Notes: generated by a model not told the origin, from the letters alone. 64,000 bases of DNA from Acinetobacter schindleri CIP 107287 (GCF_000368625.1 NZ_KB849574.1:434001-498000), one strand, 5' to 3'. Counted from the first letter of the stretch, positions 18,341 to 27,498 are shown. Numbers and translations are program-made.

Positions 18341-18850
18341 ATGAGTAATTTAAATGATTCTGCTTTAAATGCAGGGGGACGTTTTGGGCGTCGTTCATAT
18401 CTGGCCTGGAATATGCTAATGGGCTTTTGTTTAATGCTTGTCGGTATTTTAGCTGCTGTCATTCTACCAGGCGCAAATCCATTTCTGAGTCCAGATGGCT
18501 CCTTGCCTATGCTATCACTGGTAGTCATGGGATTAATTTATATTGCAGTAATTTATTTCAGTATCATCTTTTTAATTCGTCGCCTGCATGACCGAAATCA
18601 TAGCGGCTGGCTGTCTTTGCTGATGCTGGTACCTATCGCCAATATTTTATTTGCCTTGTATGCCCTGTTTGCTCCGGGTAACCGTGACAGCAACCAGTTT
18701 GGCCACCCCCGTACCACACGTGGCTGGGAAAATGTACTGGCGATTCTTTATATTCTGCTGATTGTTTTGGGGATTGCAGCGGCCATGGCGGTTCCGTCTT
18801 ATCAGGACTATGTCAATCGTGCAAAACAGGCAAATTTGCAACAGCAATAA
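18341..18850 (+). CDS. DUF805 inner-membrane protein
   Basis: This 169-residue protein has the DUF805 pattern: an N-terminal G-G-R-F-G-R-R-S-Y-L, two transmembrane helices, R-R-L-H-D-R-N-H-S-G-W, another helix, and P-G-N-R-D-S-N-Q-F-G-H-P. A further C-terminal helix leads to M-A-V-P-S-Y-Q-D-Y-V-x-R-A, which resembles a type IV pilin-like segment and is a common tail in Acinetobacter members. The function is unknown. AAGGAA is at a good distance before the ATG. Terminators on both sides make it a single-gene unit. Confidence 0.8.
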   Translation: MSNLNDSALNAGGRFGRRSYLAWNMLMGFCLMLVGILAAVILPGANPFLSPDGSLPMLSLVVMGLIYIAVIYFSIIFLIRRLHDRNHSGWLSLLMLVPIANILFALYALFAPGNRDSNQFGHPRTTRGWENVLAILYILLIVLGIAAAMAVPSYQDYVNRAKQANLQQQ

Positions 18851-18873
18851 GTTTAATCCAGTCAACTCAATTC

Positions 18874-18905
18874 AAAAGCCAGATCTAAAAATAAGTCTGG
18901 CTTTT
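18874..18905 (+). terminator. Terminator of the DUF805 gene
   Basis: AAAAGCCAGA and TCTGGCTTTT pair around a 12-base loop. Confidence 0.75.
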
Positions 18906-19000
18906 CATCTTGATTTAAAAAAAATTCCTTAAAAGCGCTTTAGACTGAATTTAAAAAGTCTTAAGCTGCATCTTCATACACGGACCCACACAGACTCGTC

Positions 19001-19627
19001 ATGGATGCCCTTCATTCTCCAATTTTACCCACCAAAGAAGATATCGCCACACTTCCAAGATTTCAAAATATCTCCTTTGAAAAAATTATTGTAATTCAGA
19101 ATCTTCAACAGGCAGAAGTAATACGTGAAGAACTTGAACAGGTACAAGTCTTTGGCTTTGACTCAGAATCCAAGCCCATATTTAAAGCCGGTGAACAGTC
19201 TACAGGACCGCATTTGATTCAGTTAGCTACCCGAGAAAGGGCGTATTTATTTCAAATGAATACGGAACTATGGCATTTTTTACAGCCGATATTTGCCAAT
19301 CCCAATCAGATGAAAGCTGGCTTTGGCTTAAAAAATGACAAACATCTGTTCCGTAAAAAAGGTATTGAATTAAATGGGGTACTGGAACTCTCCAAATGCT
19401 TTGGCAGTTTTGGGTTCAAACAGGCTGTTGGGGTCAGAAATGCGATGGCACTCCTGTTCCAGGTCAATTTCCCAAAGTCCAAAAAGATCAGTACCTCTAA
19501 CTGGGCAGCACGGAAACTCAGTCAGGCTCAAATTGAATACGCGGCTGCGGATGCTTATGCCTGCATTTTGATTCTAGAAGAACTTTGGCAACGGAAACTC
19601 CTAAGCCGAGAATTGAAACTTTCCTAA
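19001..19627 (+). CDS. 3'-5' exonuclease of the DEDDy (RNase D/WRN-like) family
   Basis: The 208-residue protein carries all DEDDy exonuclease motifs: D54-x-E56 in F-G-F-D-S-E-S-K-P, D113 in L-K-N-D-K-H-L-F, and Y180-x-x-x-D184 in E-Y-A-A-A-D-A-Y-A. It has no HRDC domain, so it is smaller than RNase D and closer to the stand-alone 3'-5' exonuclease domain proteins. It should degrade DNA or RNA from the 3' end with two metal ions; the substrate is unknown. Only a weak ribosome site is seen before ATG 19001. Confidence 0.85.
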   Translation: MDALHSPILPTKEDIATLPRFQNISFEKIIVIQNLQQAEVIREELEQVQVFGFDSESKPIFKAGEQSTGPHLIQLATRERAYLFQMNTELWHFLQPIFANPNQMKAGFGLKNDKHLFRKKGIELNGVLELSKCFGSFGFKQAVGVRNAMALLFQVNFPKSKKISTSNWAARKLSQAQIEYAAADAYACILILEELWQRKLLSRELKLS

Positions 19628-20079
19628 AGAAAATAATCATTGCTTCTGGATATTTATTAACACTAATACTTGAGAAATTAAGCGCTGATCGATTGTAAGA
19701 TTATGTAAACCATATAACGCACCAAAATTTAGCAAATGAATAATCACTTTTCTAAAAACCTGAGTAAACTACTCAACTTTTTTACTATTCTTTTAATCGA
19801 ACATTAAGCTAAACAATAAAAATGCACAAAAATAACACTACTCATCTTTTAGAAGCACCAAAATAACCAATATAAATCATTGTTTTTAATTACATTTTTT
19901 CACAAAATATAAAATTAATATCAATCCTTTGATAAACATGAATTTTCCATAACATTTTCCTGACTTATGATCAAAATTATGGTTCTAGGCTCTATAAATT
20001 TGGCAGATTTTTGCTAAAACATGATGTGCATAACAATTCTCCATCGTTAAGTAGTTCAAATTTCTAGAGGGTAAAAATC
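19628..20079. other. AT-rich intergenic region
   Basis: No gene, terminator or repeat stands out in these 452 bp. The sequence is strongly AT-rich. The promoter of the repeat protein at 20080 must lie at the right end; its ribosome site AGAGGG is at about 20067. Confidence 0.5.
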
Positions 20080-20850
20080 ATGGCAAGTTTATTGGGCGGC
20101 GGTAAGTTCAATGGGGTATTCACATTGGCAGTGCAAGGTATTAGCAAAGCTGTAGGCTTCCTGACTAAGGCGGTTATTACCTTAGTTGATGAAGTGGTTG
20201 AAACAGTCAGTACTCTGACGGCACCTTTGACGGACGCACTGACACAATTACCTGTAGTTGGCGATACGCTAAAAACTGTCTTGGATACCAGTACAGGACT
20301 TTTAGCAGATGTGAGTCAAAGCGTGCATGCCGTATCAGACCAGCTATTACAGGGAGATTTATCTGGTGGTATAGACACACTGCTAAATGGAACTACAGAC
20401 CTGGTCGGTCAAACTTTAGATGGCGTCTCTGATATCTTAGATAGCGTTTTAGATACTACGGCGCCGCTGACTGCTCCACTGCTTTCTTTGCCAGTCATCG
20501 GTGATGTGGTTGCATCAGTCGGGCAGACTACTTCTAACCTGAGTGGACTGGTTTCAAAAACGGGTGATTATGTTGCTGGCATTCAGCCACTAGATCTGGT
20601 GAATGATGTACTCAGTAATCCGGTAGCGAGTGTGGGCGGTGTCCTGCAAGATGTCTCAGGCACTGTCGATGCACTGCTGGATGACCTTGCCCCGATTACT
20701 GATACTGCAGCGGATCTGCCAGTTATTGGCGGTATCGTCACAACGGTAGGCGCCACAGCAGGTGCAGTCAATGACGGTCTTTATGACCTGGGTACTCAGC
20801 TTGGTAAAGTAGGTCCACTGGATCTGGAACTTCAACTCGCATATGTTTAA
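20080..20850 (+). CDS. Protein of three ~80-residue hydrophobic repeats, function unknown
   Basis: The 256-residue protein is built from three similar units, each marked by L-P-V-V/I-G-D/G at residues 57, 137 and 213. Each is preceded by an Ala/Pro/Leu stretch (T-A-P-L-T) and followed by a Val/Asp/Thr-rich helix. There is no classical signal peptide; the N-terminus is M-A-S-L-L-G-G-G-K-F. The composition (Val, Leu, Asp, Gly, Thr, no Cys) resembles repeat regions of large Acinetobacter surface adhesins, so secretion or surface location is possible but not shown. It has AGAGGG before the ATG and its own terminator. It stands between the exonuclease gene and hisA without operon links. Confidence 0.7.
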   Translation: MASLLGGGKFNGVFTLAVQGISKAVGFLTKAVITLVDEVVETVSTLTAPLTDALTQLPVVGDTLKTVLDTSTGLLADVSQSVHAVSDQLLQGDLSGGIDTLLNGTTDLVGQTLDGVSDILDSVLDTTAPLTAPLLSLPVIGDVVASVGQTTSNLSGLVSKTGDYVAGIQPLDLVNDVLSNPVASVGGVLQDVSGTVDALLDDLAPITDTAADLPVIGGIVTTVGATAGAVNDGLYDLGTQLGKVGPLDLELQLAYV

Positions 20851-20923
20851 TTGAATTTCATCCATGCTGAATGATCAGCCTGATCAGATATAAAAATAAC
20901 AATGAGCTGTACTCACTCACTCC

Positions 20924-20947
20924 AACCTGTCCATGACAGGTTTTTTT
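20924..20947 (+). terminator. Terminator of the repeat-protein gene
   Basis: AACCTGTC and GACAGGTT pair around CAT and lead to seven T. Confidence 0.85.
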
Positions 20948-21046
20948 CATATGCGAGATTCAGTATTTAGATTTAGAAATCCGCCGTTTATTTGTTAAGA
21001 TGGCAGCCATTCAAATTCAATCGACGATTAGGCCAGGAGCGAAAGC

Positions 21047-21769
21047 ATGCTGATCATCCCTGCAATTGACCTGAAAGATGGCAAATGTGTCCGTTTAAAA
21101 CAAGGTCGTATGGAAGACGATACTGTATTTTCTGATGATCCAGTGGCTACTGCGCAGCATTGGGTAAATGAAGGTGCGCGTCGTCTCCATCTGGTTGATC
21201 TGAACGGTGCTTTTGCAGGTACCCCGATTCATAAGCCAGTCGTAGAAGCGATTGCTAAAGCACAACCAAACTTACCGATTCAAATCGGTGGTGGTATCCG
21301 TTCACTGGAAACCATTGAGCATTATCTAGATGCAGGTGTGTCTTATGTAATCATTGGTACAAAAGCAGTGAAAGAGCCTGAGTTTGTTGAAGAAGCCTGT
21401 AAACAGTTCGCTGGTCATATCATTGTTGGTATTGATGCCATGAATGGCATGGTCGCAACGGATGGTTGGGCCAATGTGACTGATGTGAAAGCGACTGATC
21501 TGGCTAAACGTTTCGCCGATGCAGGCGTGTCCAGTATTGTCTATACCGACATCGCACGTGACGGCATGATGCAGGGTGTAAACATTGAGCAAACTGTGAA
21601 CCTGGCAACTTACTCAGGTCTTCCAGTGATTGCGTCTGGTGGTGTCACTAATATCGATGATGTTCACGGCTTAAAAGGCCAACCAGGCATTCTTGGCGCA
21701 ATTACTGGTCGTGCGATCTATGAAGGCACTTTAAATCTTCGTGAAGCACAAGCGGTTTTAGACGCTTAA
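21047..21769 (+). CDS. hisA: ProFAR isomerase (HisA)
   Basis: HisA opens the ribose ring of ProFAR to give PRFAR in histidine synthesis. It is a TIM barrel of 240 residues with catalytic D8 (A-I-D-L-K-D-G) and D130 (V-G-I-D-A-M-N-G), and phosphate-binding G-G-G-I-R and A-S-G-G-V. The ribosome site AGGAGCG precedes the ATG. In many bacteria hisA sits between hisH and hisF; here it is a single-gene unit with its own terminator, 2.8 kb after hisH. Confidence 0.96.
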   Translation: MLIIPAIDLKDGKCVRLKQGRMEDDTVFSDDPVATAQHWVNEGARRLHLVDLNGAFAGTPIHKPVVEAIAKAQPNLPIQIGGGIRSLETIEHYLDAGVSYVIIGTKAVKEPEFVEEACKQFAGHIIVGIDAMNGMVATDGWANVTDVKATDLAKRFADAGVSSIVYTDIARDGMMQGVNIEQTVNLATYSGLPVIASGGVTNIDDVHGLKGQPGILGAITGRAIYEGTLNLREAQAVLDA

Positions 21770-21791
21770 TCTGAAAGATTGATGTTGCTGT

Positions 21792-21816
21792 AAAAGAGGT
21801 CTTCGGGCCTCTTTTT
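21792..21816 (+). terminator. Terminator of hisA
   Basis: AAAAGAGG and CCTCTTTTT pair around a TCTTCGGG loop. Confidence 0.85.
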
Positions 21817-21841
21817 GTTTTTACCTGAATACTGATCTCCC

Positions 21842-22768
21842 ATGTCTACCTTATCCTCTGAATCCTCAATATGGAAAGCGAAGCTCCCTCAGCTTTCTCT
21901 GATTTTAATTACCATCATTTGGGGTACAACCTTTGTGGTGGTGAAATACGGACTGACCTTTGCCAGTCCCGTGCTTTTTGTAGCCTTGCGCTTTATGGCT
22001 GCTGCTATTGCCGTAACACTCATTTCCTGGAAATATCTCAAAGGCATGACCGCTTTTGAAGTTTTTGCTGGTGCGGTCATCGGATTGCTCATTGCACTGG
22101 GCTATGGCACGCAAACAGTTGGACTACAAACGATTAGCAGTAGTGAGTCAGCCTTTTTAACCGCATTATATGTTCCACTCGTGCCTATCTTGCTATGGCT
22201 GCTGTTTCGTAAAAAACCACATGTCATGACATGGATTGGGGCAGCCCTTGCCTTTTTAGGTCTGGTCTTCTTAACAGGAAATGGCTTTGGTGCGATTCAA
22301 CTGAGTTTTGGACAACTACTGACAATTTTAGGTTCGATTGCAATTGCACTTGAAATCATCTTTATCAGTTACTTTGCACCGAAGGTAAATACGCGCCGCG
22401 TGACCGTGTTGCAGCTGATTTTCGCATCACTGTTCTGCTTTATTATGGCAGCAATGCTCGGCGAACCTCAGCTACCTGAGTTCCATCCTCACCTTGCCAT
22501 CATTTTAGTTGGCCTCGGTATAGCCAGCGCAGTGATTCAACTCGTCATGAACTGGGCACAGGAAATGGTTGATCCTTCTCAGGCTGCCATTATCTATGCA
22601 GGTGAGCCGATCTGGGCCAGTCTGTTTGGCCGACTCGCTGGAGAACGTTTACCCGCTCTGGCTTTATTGGGCGGATTAATGGTGGTACTGGGTGTAATTG
22701 CCAGTGAATGGAAACCGAAGTTTTTAAGAACAGAAAAAAGGGAAGAATTGAAGGAAGATCTTTCTTAA
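21842..22768 (+). CDS. DMT-superfamily (EamA) transporter
   Basis: This 308-residue protein has ten predicted transmembrane helices in two EamA repeats. The first repeat shows I-W-G-T-T-F-V-V-V-K-Y-G-L and the second Y-A-G-E-P-I-W-A-S-L-F-G-R-L, the usual DMT signatures. Members export metabolites or amino acids; the substrate cannot be read from sequence. The C-terminus is a charged cytoplasmic tail. It is a single gene ending before a GC-rich palindromic element that also acts as terminator. Confidence 0.85.
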   Translation: MSTLSSESSIWKAKLPQLSLILITIIWGTTFVVVKYGLTFASPVLFVALRFMAAAIAVTLISWKYLKGMTAFEVFAGAVIGLLIALGYGTQTVGLQTISSSESAFLTALYVPLVPILLWLLFRKKPHVMTWIGAALAFLGLVFLTGNGFGAIQLSFGQLLTILGSIAIALEIIFISYFAPKVNTRRVTVLQLIFASLFCFIMAAMLGEPQLPEFHPHLAIILVGLGIASAVIQLVMNWAQEMVDPSQAAIIYAGEPIWASLFGRLAGERLPALALLGGLMVVLGVIASEWKPKFLRTEKREELKEDLS

Positions 22769-22773
22769 TTTTT

Positions 22774-22834
22774 CCCTCCCCCTAACCCTTTATGAATTCC
22801 CCTAGATCCCCCCTTAAAAAAGGGGGAATTTTTT
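22774..22834. repeat. REP-like C/G-rich palindromic element, also terminator
   Basis: The sequence has C-rich and CCTAACCC-type blocks followed by a hairpin (CCCCCTT / AAGGGGG) and a T run. A similar element lies at 50713-50745 after uvrA. Elements of this kind are scattered behind genes in Acinetobacter genomes. Confidence 0.55.
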
Positions 22835-22850
22835 ATATTTATATTGAATT

Positions 22851-24302
22851 TTAGAAAGATACCATTTTGCCCGGATTGACCAAGGTACCTAAGCCATAAG
22901 CCATTTTCGCCATTGGAATTACCACTGGTGCAAGTACTCGACCAAACAGGATATCTTGATGCTGGATACTGGTTAACATATTAAAGTCATCGGCTTTGCC
23001 ACAGAAGTCATCCGCAATCGCTTTACCAATACGTACAGTTTGCGCCACGCCATGACCACTCCAACCTTGTACTGCATAGATTGGAAATTTATCACCAAAC
23101 TTACGGCTGTCGGCTGCGCCATTCATGGTCAGATCAGTAGTTCCGCTCCAAACAAAATCTAGCTCAACACTTTTTAGTTGTGGGAATACATGCTTGATCC
23201 GACCCAATAAATATTGATGGGTTTTTTCAGGACTCCAACATGAACCTGTGCCCTCACCGCCAAACAGTAAACGGTTTTTCGATACCCCACGGTAATAATC
23301 AATTTGGAATTGCGTGTCATACACAGGCGCGTCTGTTGGTAGTAACTCTTTTAAATCGACTTCTAGTGGCGCTGTGGTACACACGTAGGTATAAAACGGA
23401 ATCGTGGTTTGATTGTTCTTTTGCAATAATTTAAACGATGCATGATGTACCCCCATCACTACACTTTTACGCGCTTTAATCACACCTGATGGCGTGGTCA
23501 CATAAATTCCATCTTCACGTTCTTCAATAGAGGTGACTTCGGTCTGCTCAAAGACCTGTCCACCATGTTGGCAAAAGCCATAAATCAAGCCACGATTCAA
23601 TGCCAACGGATGAATATGACCACCAAGAGAGTCAATTAAACCACCGCAATAATTTTCAGATGCGATATATTGTTTGAGCTCATGTTCACCAACAATTTGG
23701 GTATGGTCTTCACCCAAATACTTACGTGCATCTGCACCTTGCGTTAAGCCAACCAAATGCCCTTCATGCACAGCAGCAGTAATATGCCCACGTTTACGTT
23801 GCAGTTCTAAATCATAACGATCCGCAATTTGATCGATCAATGTCATCGCTTCGGTTGAAGTAAAGTGCCACAGTTTTTTGGCATCTTCATAACTAAAATG
23901 CTCGATCATTTCAGCAGCTTCCCAACGTGCAAGCCCTGGTGTGAGTTGTCCACCATTACGACCTGACGCTGCGCCGCCAATACGGTTTTTCTCCACCAAA
24001 ACAGTGTCGACACCTTTTTCAGCCAAATGTAATGCAGTTGATGCACCGAGTAAGCCCCCACCAATCACGGCTACATCACATTCGATATCCGCATTTAATG
24101 CAGGAAATCCATAGCCAATTTCAAGTGAACTTTCATAGTAATTAGAGGGATGATCGAACTGACCATGCTTTGGATTGAGCCAATTCCACTCTTTTCCACT
24201 TTGCGCATTGATACTGGCTCTGAATTCAACATCTTCAACAAATTTTGGCTTATTCATTTGATTTACTCGCTTCATTTCTTTCATTTTCGACATATTTAAC
24301 AT
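22851..24302 (-). CDS. puuB: FAD-dependent amine oxidoreductase, gamma-glutamylputrescine oxidase-like
   Basis: The protein (483 residues as drawn) has a DAO-type FAD fold. It shows D-V-A-V-I-G-G-G-L-L-G-A-S-T near residue 80, S-G-R-N-G-G-Q, and the C-terminal G-W-S-G-H-G-V that closes the flavin site. PuuB oxidises gamma-glutamylputrescine in the puu route of putrescine breakdown. It lies 9 bp behind the PuuP-like permease in the same direction, which supports a polyamine role. No puuA, puuC or puuD is in the window. The start is uncertain; M-N-K-P-K-F about 15 codons in is an alternative. Confidence 0.75.
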   Translation of the reverse strand: MLNMSKMKEMKRVNQMNKPKFVEDVEFRASINAQSGKEWNWLNPKHGQFDHPSNYYESSLEIGYGFPALNADIECDVAVIGGGLLGASTALHLAEKGVDTVLVEKNRIGGAASGRNGGQLTPGLARWEAAEMIEHFSYEDAKKLWHFTSTEAMTLIDQIADRYDLELQRKRGHITAAVHEGHLVGLTQGADARKYLGEDHTQIVGEHELKQYIASENYCGGLIDSLGGHIHPLALNRGLIYGFCQHGGQVFEQTEVTSIEEREDGIYVTTPSGVIKARKSVVMGVHHASFKLLQKNNQTTIPFYTYVCTTAPLEVDLKELLPTDAPVYDTQFQIDYYRGVSKNRLLFGGEGTGSCWSPEKTHQYLLGRIKHVFPQLKSVELDFVWSGTTDLTMNGAADSRKFGDKFPIYAVQGWSGHGVAQTVRIGKAIADDFCGKADDFNMLTSIQHQDILFGRVLAPVVIPMAKMAYGLGTLVNPGKMVSF

Positions 24303-24311
24303 TTCGATTTT

Positions 24312-25643
24312 TTAATAGGCACTACTAATCACAATATTTTGCTTACGCAGACGTTTATAAGTAAACAGCAACACACCAAGGGCTAACCAAACACAGCCAC
24401 AGATCAGTGCCACACGTTCAAGGTTGAACCACAGCCCCATCATCACCAAGACAGACAACCATGGTAGAACCGCATTTAAGAAGATATGTTTTAGGCCATG
24501 ACGTTGACCATCTTTCACATAGAATTTCATAAAGACTGAAAAATTCACCGCAGTAAAGGCAATCAAAGCACCAAAACTCACCATGCTGACCACTGTTGCA
24601 AGGTCGAGTACGATCGCCATCAATGAAATTAAACCAATCGTAAGTACGGCATACATGGGTGTACCGAGTTTGGCATGCACTTGCCCAAAAGTGCCTTTAT
24701 GGAAAATACCATCACGACCCATAATATGAATTAAGCGTGATGCGCTGGCATGCGTTGCCAAACCTGAGGCAAAGGTATTCATAATTTGCGCCACCAAGAA
24801 AATCGCTTGGAACAGTGCCCCACCCACGTACAACACAATTTCAGGCAGTGCTTCATCAGGGTTGTTAAAACGCACATTACTTGGGAAATACAATTGGATA
24901 AACCAAGAGGCTGAGAAGAAAATCACACCGCCTGTTAAAGTTGTGAGTAAGACTGCACGAGGAATGTTTTTCTTGGGTTCTTTGGTTTCATGCGACATTG
25001 TCGTAACTGCATCGAAGCCTAAGAATGAGAAACAGAGAATGGCTGCACCTGCGACTAAAGGGAAAACACTGCTATCGCCATTAAATAATGGTGTAAGTGT
25101 TAGTACATGTTCATAGCCTTGTTCGGAACCAATACCTCTGACTACAAGGTAAATAAATACCAACATCAGAAGCAATGGAGCTGCCACAAAAATAATGCTT
25201 AAATTGGCTAAGATGTTAATACGGAAACAGTTAATCAGTGTGACTAGCGCAGTAAAGACACAGACCCAAGCCCAATACGGCACACTTGGCATAATTGCCT
25301 CAAGATAGATTCCTGCCAATAAGGCATTCACCAAAGGCAATAAAATATAATCCATCAGCGCACACCAACCCACAAAGAAACCGGCATTGGTCCCACACGA
25401 TTCTGCTGTATAGGTATAGGCCGAACCTGATTTCTCTGTTTGGCGGGCAAAGCGCGCATAGCTAAATGCCGTTAATAACATGGCAAACAAGGCCAATAGA
25501 TATGCCAATGGTACACGCCCATCTGTGATACCTGACACGATGCCAAATGTATCAAAAACGACCATTGGGGTCATGTATGCCACCCCAATAATGACCACTT
25601 GCCATAAGGACATTTTTTTAAACGAACTTTGCACTTTTTCCAT
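24312..25643 (-). CDS. puuP: APC-family permease, putrescine importer-like
   Basis: This 443-residue protein has twelve predicted transmembrane helices of the amino acid/polyamine/organocation family. The N-terminus (L-W-Q-V-V-I-I-G-V-A-Y-M-T-P-M then V-F-D-T-F-G-I-V-S-G-I) closely follows E. coli PuuP. The first permissible start is GTG 25652, but AGGTGA lies eight bases before ATG 25643. It is the first gene of a two-gene unit with the puuB-like oxidase and is divergent from an HTH gene, 98 bp away. Confidence 0.78.
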   Translation of the reverse strand: MEKVQSSFKKMSLWQVVIIGVAYMTPMVVFDTFGIVSGITDGRVPLAYLLALFAMLLTAFSYARFARQTEKSGSAYTYTAESCGTNAGFFVGWCALMDYILLPLVNALLAGIYLEAIMPSVPYWAWVCVFTALVTLINCFRINILANLSIIFVAAPLLLMLVFIYLVVRGIGSEQGYEHVLTLTPLFNGDSSVFPLVAGAAILCFSFLGFDAVTTMSHETKEPKKNIPRAVLLTTLTGGVIFFSASWFIQLYFPSNVRFNNPDEALPEIVLYVGGALFQAIFLVAQIMNTFASGLATHASASRLIHIMGRDGIFHKGTFGQVHAKLGTPMYAVLTIGLISLMAIVLDLATVVSMVSFGALIAFTAVNFSVFMKFYVKDGQRHGLKHIFLNAVLPWLSVLVMMGLWFNLERVALICGCVWLALGVLLFTYKRLRKQNIVISSAY

Positions 25644-25741
25644 GCATGTCACCTAAAATTTATTTATTTTCGTTATTTTTTCTTTTGCAACCTCCATGCC
25701 ATATAATAAAAAAAAGAGAAATTAAAATTTTGGAGTCATAA

Positions 25742-26101
25742 ATGGCAAAGTACAGTTTAGAAACTAAAAAAGCAGCACTTCAAATGTATAAAAAGACTGA
25801 TTACAAAGTGGCAGTGTGTAAAGAATTTGGCATCTCTAGAGTAACTTTGGATGCATGGATTCGACTTGAAGAAGAAACAGGTGACTTAGTTCCAAAACCG
25901 GCAAAAAACCGTGGTGCACCGAGCCACATCAAAGACTGGAATGAGTTTCAAGTATTTGTAAAAAATACGAAATTTAAAAATATAAGTGATTTGGTTCCAC
26001 TTTTCGAACAACGTTTTGGCTATTCAGTTTCTTATGCAGTTTTAGTCCGTGCTATTCATATCTTAGGTTTACGTCGTCGTCGTGGACGTTTTTATAGCTA
26101 A
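25742..26101 (+). CDS. Stand-alone helix-turn-helix protein, IS630 transposase N-terminal type
   Basis: This 119-residue protein has two HTH-like halves. The first is Y-S-L-E-T-K-K-A-A-L-Q-M-Y with V-C-K-E-F-G-I-S-R-V-T-L-D-A-W. The second is I-S-D-L-V-P-L-F-E-Q-R-F-G-Y-S-V-S-Y, ending in R-R-R-R-G-R-F. This is the paired DNA-binding region of IS630/Tc1-type transposases, but no catalytic DDE part follows in any frame. It has its own ribosome site (GGAG) and a clean stop. It may be the remains of an IS or a domesticated regulator. It faces puuP divergently and is followed by three 44-bp repeats. Confidence 0.7.
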   Translation: MAKYSLETKKAALQMYKKTDYKVAVCKEFGISRVTLDAWIRLEEETGDLVPKPAKNRGAPSHIKDWNEFQVFVKNTKFKNISDLVPLFEQRFGYSVSYAVLVRAIHILGLRRRRGRFYS

Positions 26102-26389
26102 ATAAAATCGTAAATAAAAATTTAATATTCCATTCCGATTATTTAAATAAATAACTGTACATTAATGTAAATCTATTTTATTAAAAAAGTAAATTTTATA
26201 TATTAAAAACATAAATTAATAAAAATAAAAAAGTAAACTATTAATATTAAAAATGTAATTTTAATTTTTTAAAAAAGTAAAGTTTATATGTGAAAAACTT
26301 ATTTCTATTATTAAAAGGTGTACTCAAATGTTCTGTGTATGCAAGATATTGGTGCATTTTTTAGTATCCCAATCCAAAGAAATAAAAAA
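26102..26389. other. Very AT-rich gap holding 44-bp tandem repeats
   Basis: There is no gene here. Most of the stretch is A and T runs with three imperfect 44-bp units (listed apart), and then the terminator of the convergent membrane-protein gene. Confidence 0.6.
26182..26313. repeat. Three imperfect 44-bp tandem units
   Basis: The 12-mer TAAAAAAGTAAA begins at 26182, 26226 and 26270, exactly 44 bp apart. Sequence between the copies is also partly conserved (ATATTAAAAA at the same phase in units 1 and 2). The array starts 80 bp after the HTH gene. Confidence 0.7.
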
Positions 26390-26413
26390 AAAGAGCAGTT
26401 AAAACTGCTCTTT
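26390..26413 (-). terminator. Terminator of the DUF4870-like gene
   Basis: AAAGAGCAGTT and AACTGCTCTTT pair; the T run is on the minus strand. Confidence 0.85.
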
Positions 26414-26430
26414 CATTGTCACTAAGTTTG

Positions 26431-26829
26431 TTATGAAGCTTGATACATCGGCAGATTATCATTCAAACGCATAATCCCGCGAATTGCACGATACACAATC
26501 CAGATCCAGGCCAAGCCAATCACAATCAGGCAGAAAGTGGTGGCACCAAATGCTACACCTGCAAACAGATCCGGATCTTCACCGGTAAAGAACAGGAAGA
26601 AAAATGGAACAAAGGCAACGATATTCCAGAACAGATACCACCAGAAGGTGCGGATCTGCCAGGTAAAATGGCTCTCGAAAATTGTGCCGCGAACCGAACT
26701 GCGTTTCACATAGTTAATTACCAGCGCAATGACAGCAAGCAGGCCACCGGTAAAGATCGCCACAATATAAAGAATATATAGAATAAGAGTCAGTGTGCGG
26801 TTAGGGTCCTTGTCAATCGAATAGTTCAT
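26431..26829 (-). CDS. Small membrane protein, DUF4870-like
   Basis: This 132-residue protein has three to four transmembrane helices. It shows Y-I-L-Y-I-V-A-I-F-T-G-G, then S-H-F-T-W-Q-I-R-T-F-W-W and W-I-V-Y-R-A-I-R-G-I-M-R-L, a pattern seen in DUF4870 proteins. The function is unknown. GGAGAGG is just before the ATG. It follows the DUF1294 gene by 25 bp in the same direction and may be co-transcribed with it. Confidence 0.7.
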   Translation of the reverse strand: MNYSIDKDPNRTLTLILYILYIVAIFTGGLLAVIALVINYVKRSSVRGTIFESHFTWQIRTFWWYLFWNIVAFVPFFFLFFTGEDPDLFAGVAFGATTFCLIVIGLAWIWIVYRAIRGIMRLNDNLPMYQAS

Positions 26830-26854
26830 ACCCTCTCCTTTTTATCAATTTCCC

Positions 26855-27481
26855 TTAAATATTTAAGCCGTTTAAAGGGGAAATAAGCCATAGAATCAAA
26901 ATGATGTTAAAGGCTATGGTACAAAAATAAATCTGACGGAATGGTTGTTTTTGTGTTTTATGTCTCAGTTTTTGTTGGGCCAGCCAAGCTGCCGGCCAAC
27001 CTCCAAGAAAAGCCACCAGATGTAGCGCATTTTCAGGAATACGGCGATTACCGAGTTGGGCTGCTTCCTTGTCTTGGGCGTAGAGCCAGTAACTCAATAC
27101 ATTCATCAGGCTGATCAGCAACACTACCATCCCGCTCAACAGGCCACTGAAACTGAGTACCACAAGCGCCAGAATATATCCCACACAGAGGATTTGCATC
27201 GGCTGCAATTTTTCTTTTTTATTCTTTATGACTGTTTTCTGTTTAGCCGTCAACGCCTTGATCTGGGCAGCTTTGAGATAAGTCACCTGCTGAGCACGAT
27301 AACGGCCCTGATCATCCAGAATCACGGCATAATCCAAGGCACAACCAACAATCGGGCGCGGACCAGGGCGCGCAAAGTCCTTAATGTGCAGGAACACACG
27401 TTCCTTGCCGGCATCATTCGGCTGAATAAATCCATAGCCTTTTTCATCAAACCATTCCACCAAACGCCCTTGATCACGCAT
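26855..27481 (-). CDS. Cold-shock domain fused to DUF1294 membrane domain
   Basis: This 208-residue protein starts with a cold-shock-like OB fold (G-R-L-V-E-W-F-D-E-K-G-Y-G-F-I and R-V-F-L-H-I-K-D-F, residues 5-70). A short basic linker follows, and then a DUF1294 membrane domain with three or four helices (R-R-I-P-E-N-A-L-H-L-V-A-F-L-G-G-W-P-A-A). The fusion occurs in several Proteobacteria and would place a nucleic-acid-binding domain at the membrane face; its role is unknown. AGGAAC precedes the ATG. Confidence 0.82.
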   Translation of the reverse strand: MRDQGRLVEWFDEKGYGFIQPNDAGKERVFLHIKDFARPGPRPIVGCALDYAVILDDQGRYRAQQVTYLKAAQIKALTAKQKTVIKNKKEKLQPMQILCVGYILALVVLSFSGLLSGMVVLLISLMNVLSYWLYAQDKEAAQLGNRRIPENALHLVAFLGGWPAAWLAQQKLRHKTQKQPFRQIYFCTIAFNIILILWLISPLNGLNI

Positions 27482-27498
27482 ATTGTTGTTCCTGTTGG

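Noticed and set aside
21889..22114. ORFs antisense to the DMT transporter
   Set aside because: They are shadows of a hydrophobic coding region without a start signal.
26182..26313. 44-bp repeats as a CRISPR array
   Set aside because: Units are imperfect and contiguous with no unique spacers, and no cas gene is present.
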